Positions 23,201-32,200 of a DNA stretch of 64,000 bases are shown in pieces. The stretch is taken from contig CM069877.1 of the NCBI GenBank assembly GCA_036172665.1, forward strand, positions 13,226,501 to 13,290,500, in the 5' to 3' direction. The DNA is from Prosopocoilus inquinatus. Taxonomy: Eukaryota; Arthropoda; Insecta; Coleoptera; Lucanidae. Positions within the stretch are counted from its first letter, which is position 1; every line of letters starts with the position of its first letter. A program made the translations under genes and the position numbers. The notes beneath the pieces are model-generated. The model ran no database searches. It worked only from the letters and a program-made list of their open reading frames with translations, and was not told where the DNA came from.

Positions 23201-26200
23201 CCTTGCAAATTCAAGTACGTAACAGTACATCGTCTTTAAAAAAAAAAAAAAACTCAGACTTTAATTTTTTGATTTTGTAGGATTGGTGGGATGCCCAACT
23301 GCGAATCCGTTCGTTCCCCCTTTGGCTGGGATACTTGCCCAAGATTATGCTCGCGGTGATAATAACACTGATGGATGAAGCGTACTTCAAAATAGCCCTG
23401 TGGTTAAACGAGAAAGGTAAACGAATTAATTATTAATACTATTTTTTCTATTATTATTAAAACTTATTGCACAAGCATGGATTCAAAATGACGTTACATT
23501 CGAGCATAGTGACACTTTTCTTAAGATGCATTCCTGTAAATCTACTCTTGTATATATGTCACATAGGAATGAACTCTCTATGAAGCTTCTCGTGTTTTAA
23601 CAATCGAAAACACATAATGAAACATGCATATATAAATTCGAGGAGGTTTAACAGTGCCATAGCGATTACTACTATAATTTAGTAAACTCGTAGACTAGTT
23701 AGAATAGTGGTTGTTTAACTGTCGCGTGTTTTTCTTACGCTGCCAGAGAACTATCGCCTTGAAACCAAGTATGAAAACCACCTCATCGGCAAAGTGGCTT
23801 TGGTTTGTATATTATCTCTACCTAGATTATTGTTGTGTCTCTTCTGAAGTTGAGTAGATTTTTTTTTTGTTTTGGTCTTTGAGTAGTCGTTAGATTTAAC
23901 TTTAATACAATGAATCAGCCGTCTTTCAAATACAGTACTTAATAATTAATAAGCGAAGGTCCATAGGTTAAAAAAAAATGTAAATAAAACAATCTTAAGC
24001 GCACAATCTTTTTTTGGAGCTGCGTTGCTTGTTGCTCTATATTTATTTATTATTATTTTTGTTGCTTTCTTGAAGAATTTTGTTGATATTTAATTGAGGG
24101 GGTCAGAAGCAGGGGGGTGTAAGTGACAAGCAACGTTGGGAAAATTGAGGTAAGTGCAGTGAAGATTAGGTTTGGAGACGACGAACAGGAAACCTTATTT
24201 TATTGTCACTTACATCACTTTGTTTCTTATTCCAGCTCGCTCAGTTAATTCACCGAAAGTAATTTTTTTATTTAATTTACAAATTTTGTACATATTTTTA
24301 TGCAGTACAGTGTTGTCAACCCGTGAAAATGATTAGAAAAAGAAAGCCTTTCTTCATTCGAAAGAATTGAGCCGCAACGGAGAGTAGAAAAAAAATTATT
24401 TCAAATTTCGCGCCGAAAAAGTCGAGTCCGACCAAATATTCATGGATGGCGCTGGCGTAATAATAAATTTTGTGTACAGATTTCTGTTTGCTGTTATTTT
24501 TTTAATATTCTATAAAATACGTGAAATGTTTTAAAAATGTAACAAATAATTTCTAATGAAATCTAAAGTTAAAAAAAATTTAATTGTTGGTTTTAGTAAA
24601 TGCCGGTTCTTTTATTTGCACTTAAATTTCATATCGCGAAAGGGAATTTTTCGGTTCGGAAAGGTTGGCAGCACTGATGTACCGGATGTTCTCATTAAAA
24701 AAAAAAAAAATTGAAGATTTATCTTATAACTGTGGTTTTATTTACAATGTGATCAAGAAAGACTGAGTTGGAAAGCATTTTTTTAATTCGGTTATTACAC
24801 TGCAGCAACCGTATATGTTGTTTTGTTGGTTTATTTGGTAGATGTTTGACGTAATGTCAAGAGATGATTGGAGGTTATGTGATGCGAAAATTAACGGTGA
24901 AAAGAAATTAAATTTAAAATGTGGAACAATAATAAAAAAAATTAACTGAATATAATGCACGAAGTTTTAATTTCTTTTTAATTTTTAAATTTTAGTTTAA
25001 ACATAGATCAACTTTTCTTTTCAGAAGTACCCGGTTTATTAATTTGAATTTAAATTGATCGTCAGTTGACAACAGGGTTGCCAGATTTTTGCCGGAAATG
25101 TCACCAATTTGTTGATAAAATGTAGCCAAAAGGTGCCAAATTTTTTCTAAAGTCAAAAGACAAAAAAAAAAAAAAATCACCGATTTGGAATACAAAATAT
25201 CAGAATAGATTAAAAAAACAAATGAAATCTGTAAAGAAAACAGAAACAAAAGAGAAATGAAAACAACAGCAACAAAATGCAAGGTGCGAAGTAAACAAAA
25301 AGAAAAACAAAGGAAGATCGATAACACCAAGCTGAACGAAAAGCAATAATTCTCCGTAAACAAAAAAAAAACAAATGGAGATCGCCAACACCAAGCTGAA
25401 TGAAAAACATCAATTTTTCCGACGAATCAAAAAATTCGTAGAAAAGGAAAGCAAACTGTAAAAATCTCGTTAATAAAAAAAAAAAAAAACAAAAAATCGC
25501 GGATTTGGAATACGAAATATCAGAATAGATTAAAAAAACAAATGAAATCTGTGAAAAAGAAAAACAGAAACAAAAGAAAAATGAAAACAACAGCAACAAA
25601 CTGCAAGGCGTGAAGTAAAGAAAAAAAAAACAAATGGAGATCGTTAACACCAAGCTGAATGAAAAACAACAATTTTTCCGACGAATCAAAACATTCTAAG
25701 AAAATGAAAGCAAACTGTAAAAATGTCGTTAATTAAAAAAAACAAAAGAACGCCGATATGGAATACGAAATATCAGAATAAATTAAAAAAACAAGTGAAA
25801 TCTGTGAAAAAAAAACAGAAACAAAAGAGAAATGAAAGCAACAGCAACAAAATGCAAGGCGCGAAGTAAACAAAAAAAAAACAAAGGAAGATCGATAACA
25901 CCAAGCTGAACGAAAAGCAACAATTTCGAACGAGGCGGCAATGAATGTGTGTGCATTGACGCGTCGGTGCAACATTATACGTTTGCCGCTTCGTTTGTAT
26001 TTAATCGAACAAAATATATAATTCCGTTCACTGGTTATGACAGAAAATTACTATCGTCATTTGTCTTTTTTTTTCTTCCATAAAATTTACGATCGTCGAT
26101 ACGATTTGTTTTTCTTCCATAAAATTAACGATCCTTTGTGTTTCTGCTTCTCTTTCTGAAGTTGGTGCTTTTTCTTTTATTTCAGTCCGATTACTTTTTT

Positions 26201-29200
26201 GTCAAAAATATTCTTTTTTGTTTTAACGTTGTGGCTTCTGAAAAAAATTTTCTGCGAAAATCTTCATTCTCTCACGACTGTTAGGATCGTCGTTTGTTTT
26301 TCTTACCTACTTTATTTTTTTTGTTTTCTTTTTTTTTCATTTCGATTGGGTTTTTCGAGTGTTCGAAACATTCGTATTTTTTGTTTTGTTTTCTGTTTTA
26401 CAGAAATTAATACGTTTGTTTGAACATTTCGATCGTCATTTTTATCTTTCTTTCTTTGATCAAATCATTGCATGTTAAAGGCGCTTTCCATTAGCCACAA
26501 ATCTCACCTCAGATCAAATAAACGTCATTTCCATTAGCATGAATAAGTAAGTTTGAACGGATATTTTGACGTGGCAACCAATGGGAGTGCTCGGGCGACA
26601 AGGTGGGAACAGGGTTGCCAGATGTGGCGCTTTTGCGCCAAATTGGCGCTTTCAGTGAACCGTTTGGCGCGGTATTTTTCAAACTGGCGCTAACAATTTT
26701 TTTTGGCGATTTAAGCCCATAATCTAAATGTAAACTGGCGCTTTGGCGCTTAAAATTCGGTACAAATTAATCATACATAACTGAACTGCAGACGTGATAA
26801 ATACTTGTTCTTAACGTTTGATCTAAGTTGGAATCAAAGATTCAGAATCTTTGGCTTGAATGAATAAAAGTCATCTAGCTTATCATGTTCGAAACTGATT
26901 GTCAGACACATCGCCGGTAAAACAGAAAACGATAATCGATAATGACGTTGCCAAACATCTTTTTCGGTATCATATTGTGCCAACTTGATGAAATCGAATT
27001 GCAGTAAACGCCTTTTCTGGAAAACTCGATATAAAAAAAATGGTGCAGTGCATTACAGTCTTCCAAATAATATCATAAATCCTTTCAACACATAACACCA
27101 TTTCTCAAATCAAACACAAAATAAATTAATTCAAGCATTATTGTTTTCGCGCTTTGGAGTGTGGGAATCTCGAATTAGTTGTGCGTATGTGTTTTAAAAA
27201 CTTGTGGCTAGGTGTTCCACAGATCACTTTTAAAACAGTTTAGGAAGTGTAAAATGTCTAGGAAATATAATACTGCTTGGGAATCACAGAAATAGGCCAA
27301 AGGTTGGTTAAAACATATTAATCAGGCACCTTCGGGGACAGTAGCACCAAATGATTTAAATGAAGCATTTTGTATGGTTTGCCGATCGTCACTGCGGGCA
27401 CATATTAGTGATTTAAAACGTCATGCCGCGTCAAAACTTCAAACAAAAAACAAAACAATAATTTGTGTTTTACAGATTTTGTAACATTATTAACATTCAT
27501 TTAAATAATAAATAATTAAAATTATATTTTATTTGAAATAGCTGGTGTATAAGTGAGGTTAAGGAATGATCCAACTTCACCCTATTCATGACAGTGGATG
27601 GAAATTTTGGCATCACGTCTATGGAAAGTAGTTTTTTCTGGACAACGTATAATGATGTCCCTGTATTAGCTGGTATTGGCGCTTTTTATGTGAAAATGGC
27701 GCTTTGAAGTAGTTGATTTGGCGCGTTAGTCTCTGAAATATCTGGCAACCCTGGGTGGGAATCGAAATGTCAATTCAAACTTACTTGTTCGTGCTAAGGG
27801 AAATGACGTTTATCTGATTTGAGGTTAGATTTGTGACAAAAGGAACGCTACTTATGTGTGAAATGATTATTATTGATTTTTTGAATTTTTATAGTGATCG
27901 TCATTTTTTCTTACATTATTCAAGTTTTTTTTTCCTACGAATTATTTAGATTGGATTTTTCGATCGTCAGAAACGTTTGTTTTTAACTGTTTGCCATTTT
28001 TCAGAAATTCATTTTCAATTTCTTTCGTAAATACGGTGATTGTGATTTGTTTTACTGTCTCTTTTTAAATCATTTTGTATTAAAATGATTATTAAAAACA
28101 AATTTGAAGTGAACAAAACCAACGATTGTTGTACTACAACATCACATGCAACAGTGATTTTTGTTCACAGTGTTTTTATGTAAACGATATTGAAAATAAA
28201 ATAATACATACTACCAACTGCTGATAGATAATCATAGGGTTGATAACAATGGGCGCGTTCAGCGGATGCGTTGCTTACTCAGCAGTCGCTTGTGATTGGC
28301 TATTACCTTCATGTGAGCCAATCACAATCGATTGCTGAGTAAGCAATTCAGCCGCTGAACGCGCCCATTGCTTCAGTTGTACGTTTCATTTACAAATAAA
28401 ATTCAGCGTTGCACAATTCAGTAACAGTCAATCTTGATCACTTTGTATTTCGAAATAATTACAAATTCATCGTTTCATTAATTATTTTAGATATTCGAAT
28501 TCTTTTTCCCCTAAATTTTTCCAGCAATTATTAAGAAAAAAATTGCTTTAATGTTAGCTGTACATAAAACGGCATGGAAACGTTTTGGGTGTTTCACGAA
28601 GCATTTTAAAAAAACCTTCAACATTAACAGCGCTCTTTGTTTTACAGTTCCAGTTCATCAATTCATTCTTGTCGCTGTTCTACATTGCATTCTACTTACA
28701 GGATCAAGCCCGTTTAAAAGAGGTAAATAAAATGCTACTACCAAAGCATAAGAAGTCACTAAGCCCTCTTTTCTTTGGACTACAGCAATTAGCTGCGCTT
28801 CTGATATCTCGTCAGGTCATCGGTAACCTAAAAGAATCAGCCCTGCCTTACATGTTGGAACACCTGAAGCTGGCGAAAATGAGTTTCGACTTGTGGGGCG
28901 CCCTCAGCCCCACTAGTTTCCGCCCCCCACCCGGAGAGCCCCAGGAGCAAGATGCGACATCCACAGAGAAAGAAGAGCAAACGAATTTAAAGCGTAGCAT
29001 GAGCCAAGCAGAGTTGGAAAGTTCTTTATATAAGGTGATGGATCAAATCGATCGTACTCAAAAAAGTGTGTAAATTTTTCTTTTTGTTATTATTGTAGTA
29101 CGATGGGACTTTCTCGGAGCATTTAGAAATGACCATGCAACTCGGCTACGTTATTTTGTTTTCATCCGCCTTCCCCCCAGCAGCTTTATGTGCAATGTTT

Positions 29201-32200
29201 AATAACTTCATAGAAATACGTAGTGATGCTTTTAAGCTCGCTTACGTCTGTCAGAGGCCTTTCGGACAACGAGTACCCAACATTGGAACCTGGCAGGTAT
29301 CACAATCGCCAAGTCACTCATTGAGATTGAACTAAAAGTTGACATTATTTTTAAGCATTGCATGGAGTACATGAGTATAGTGGCAGTCTTAGTTAATTGC
29401 GCCCTCATTGGACTCTCAGGACAAGTTCATCGAATGTTTCCGGATATGACAGCGACCCAAACGATTTTATTAATAGTGGCGTTAGAGGTATTTAACTAAG
29501 GTTTATGAATGCAACGCAATCATTGTAATTGAATTAATTCTGTTTAAGCACATTATGCTGAGCATTCGCTTTATAATCACTTGTGCAATCCCGGATATTC
29601 CTGGGTGGTTAGCAACGGAAGTTGCCAAAATTGAGTGGGCCAGAAGGGAGGCGAGTAGGTTAGGGAAAACTGCCACCCCGTCTCCTGAGGACACCACATC
29701 GAAGTTAATAGGAAGGTACAAATCATGCCATGACTAATTAATAAAACACTTTTACAAAAGTCTCCTTAAACCTGAATTGTTCTTGTGAGTGAAGACTTTT
29801 TTTTCCTTGTAGATTTTCTGTTTCTCCTAGTCATAGTTTAGTAACGGAAAAGGGGGAGGAGAAAGTGAACATTGAGGTGGTGAAGAGTACCTCGAAGCTT
29901 TCGACACCCGTATCGACTCCTACAACGCCCTCGTCCATCAACGTTCACCATAAATCCATAAGCATTACGCCCGACAGCATACAACCAATCCCGCCGTTTA
30001 GGCCGAGGAAGTCCAGGGATTGGATCGAGGTTAGGGTGTTTGTTTTCGTAAAAAAAAAGTTGTTATCGGGGAATAATTTCCAGAGTGAAGGAAGTCATCA
30101 CCTTACCATTGGACCTACGGGTGGCATCGAGTGGGCAAGGCGGTTCAAAGAAGAGAATGACATTCATCGGAGCACAGATTGTATAACCACAAAGGTCAGT
30201 GGATAGTATTCACTATTTTAGAAAGAAACGAATGCTGCAAAATCGAATCAGTGCATTGTATTCAAGCTTACACTATTTTAGAAAGAGACAAATGCTGAAA
30301 AATCGAAACGTGTTTGTGTTTATACCATTGGATCAGTCTTTGGTTTGCATTATGCACAGTTGGTATAATTAAGTGAACACGATAACTTTTTAATTTGAGA
30401 TTAGTGGTACCAATGTGCAATTACGGCTCAAGTGGCGACGTCTCGTGCCGGAGTTGCCAATTACACATTTAACTAAAAATGTGATATTTACTCAATTTTC
30501 TGATTAATTTGATATCGGATGCACATTACATTTTCGGCTTTCGTTAAAAAATGCCAGTTTTTCCATTTCAGTTTAACTTTAAGCTTCGCTTTATTTCCCT
30601 GGTAACAATTGTTTCCATAGGAATAAAACGGAATTTAAAGTTAAACTCCAATTGAAAAACTGGCCCTCAGAAGCACGGCCAGCTGAATTGATGTGTCATG
30701 TACGGCCAATTCAAAGAGCATTAAAAATGTTTTTGGAAAAAATTAAAAACGAGTGTCAAGTGGCGCCCTCAAATTTAAAACAAGTGTCATAATTACTACT
30801 GTCATCTTGAAATTTTTGGTTATGAGAAATGTCAGTTTGTCTTGATATTTAAGTTGTCAAAATAAGCGTCGGTGTCCTAACCAATGGCGGAAATAAATCA
30901 ACGATTAAAGTCAATGAGAGATTAAAAGATCGGCCCTAAGAATAAAGATATACGATATAAGAAAAGGATACACGAAACAAAAAAATAAAAAATCGCCGAT
31001 TTGAAATATCAAAAATCAGGACAACAAAAAAAAAGAAAACAAATTAACCTGCAAAAAGAAAAAAAAAACAGAAACAAAAGAAAAACGAAAAAAATGACAA
31101 GAAAATACGAAGTGCAGAAAAAACAAAAGAAAATTCAAAAAATAATTTAAGAAAACAAATTAACCTGCACAAAACCGGAAACAAAAGAAAAACGAAAAAA
31201 AAAAACATTTTCTAAATTCGAGGGGCAAAAAAAAAACAAAAGAAAATTGACAACACCAAACGTTCGTTCGTAGAAAATAAAAGCTATAAAGAAAGAGCAG
31301 GAACAAAAAAAATAAAAAATAATTTACCGTTTTACCATCGAAAAAATCAGAAACAAAAGGAAAACGAAAGAAACATAAAAATATATGGTTAAATTGATCC
31401 GACTATTCACTTAACGTTTCAGACCACGCTGGTCACATTTTAAATCGCGAATTTTAATAATAAATAAATAAATTTTTCCAATCAGCTGATTGATCACGTG
31501 GTACAGTCTGACCGTTGACTTAAAGATTTTGCTTAAAATAACCGTTCACTGAACGCAACCTTAAGTTTGCAACTTTGAGCTCAAGTTTACGGCAAATCTT
31601 GAAATGTACCTCGGCCACAGCACAAGCTCCGCCTTCGGCTTTCATCGCGATCACAATCGCAGACGTTCGAGAAAAGTCACACAAGCGAGAAAATGTCGTT
31701 TTTTAAGAAATCTATGTAAGATTGGGCATGTTCTTTATTTCAACGCAATTTTGTGGTTGAAAGCATCAGTATTGGAACTTGATGAAGTGACCTCATCTAC
31801 TGATGACCACAGATTGGGAATAAAAGAACGCTTTGTGTTCAAATAAAATTTTTTCTAACCTCAAAAAGTAAATATTTTATTTACGTTTTTAAAATAATTG
31901 ATCATCTCATCCAACTCTTGCATTGTCCTAAACACGATACACATGCTAATATAATTTCCTGTTAATTTTAGGTTTGGTCTGCACTTTCTAGACTTTTAAC
32001 TCCTTTGCACTCCTACTTATTTATAGACATCTCATTTTTACAGAAGCGGTAGGTGCAAACAATTTTAAAAAGGGCAGATAAATCGAAAAAACATTCACTC
32101 ACATTAAAAAAAGCGAGGTTAGGTTTGAGATTTCAACTTTCAAACAGTTCCATCATCTGAAAGGAATCATGGATTTGTGATGCCACCTGATGAAAACCAA

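Larger units (their letters stand above)
26480..27850. mobile_element. MITE interrupted by a hAT-like element
   Basis: Left arm 26480-26609 and right arm 27754-27850 together equal the intact 222-bp element at 59409-59630. The shared words are TAAACGTCATTTCC, ACAAGTAAGT and its complement, plus the AAAGGCGCTTTCC-like end. Confidence 0.75.

Noticed and set aside
28723..28785. 21 extra residues in ANO8 exon 10/11 as coding
   Set aside because: Good GTAAAT donor and TACAG acceptor; removing it restores the family sequence [14 protein letters not shown].
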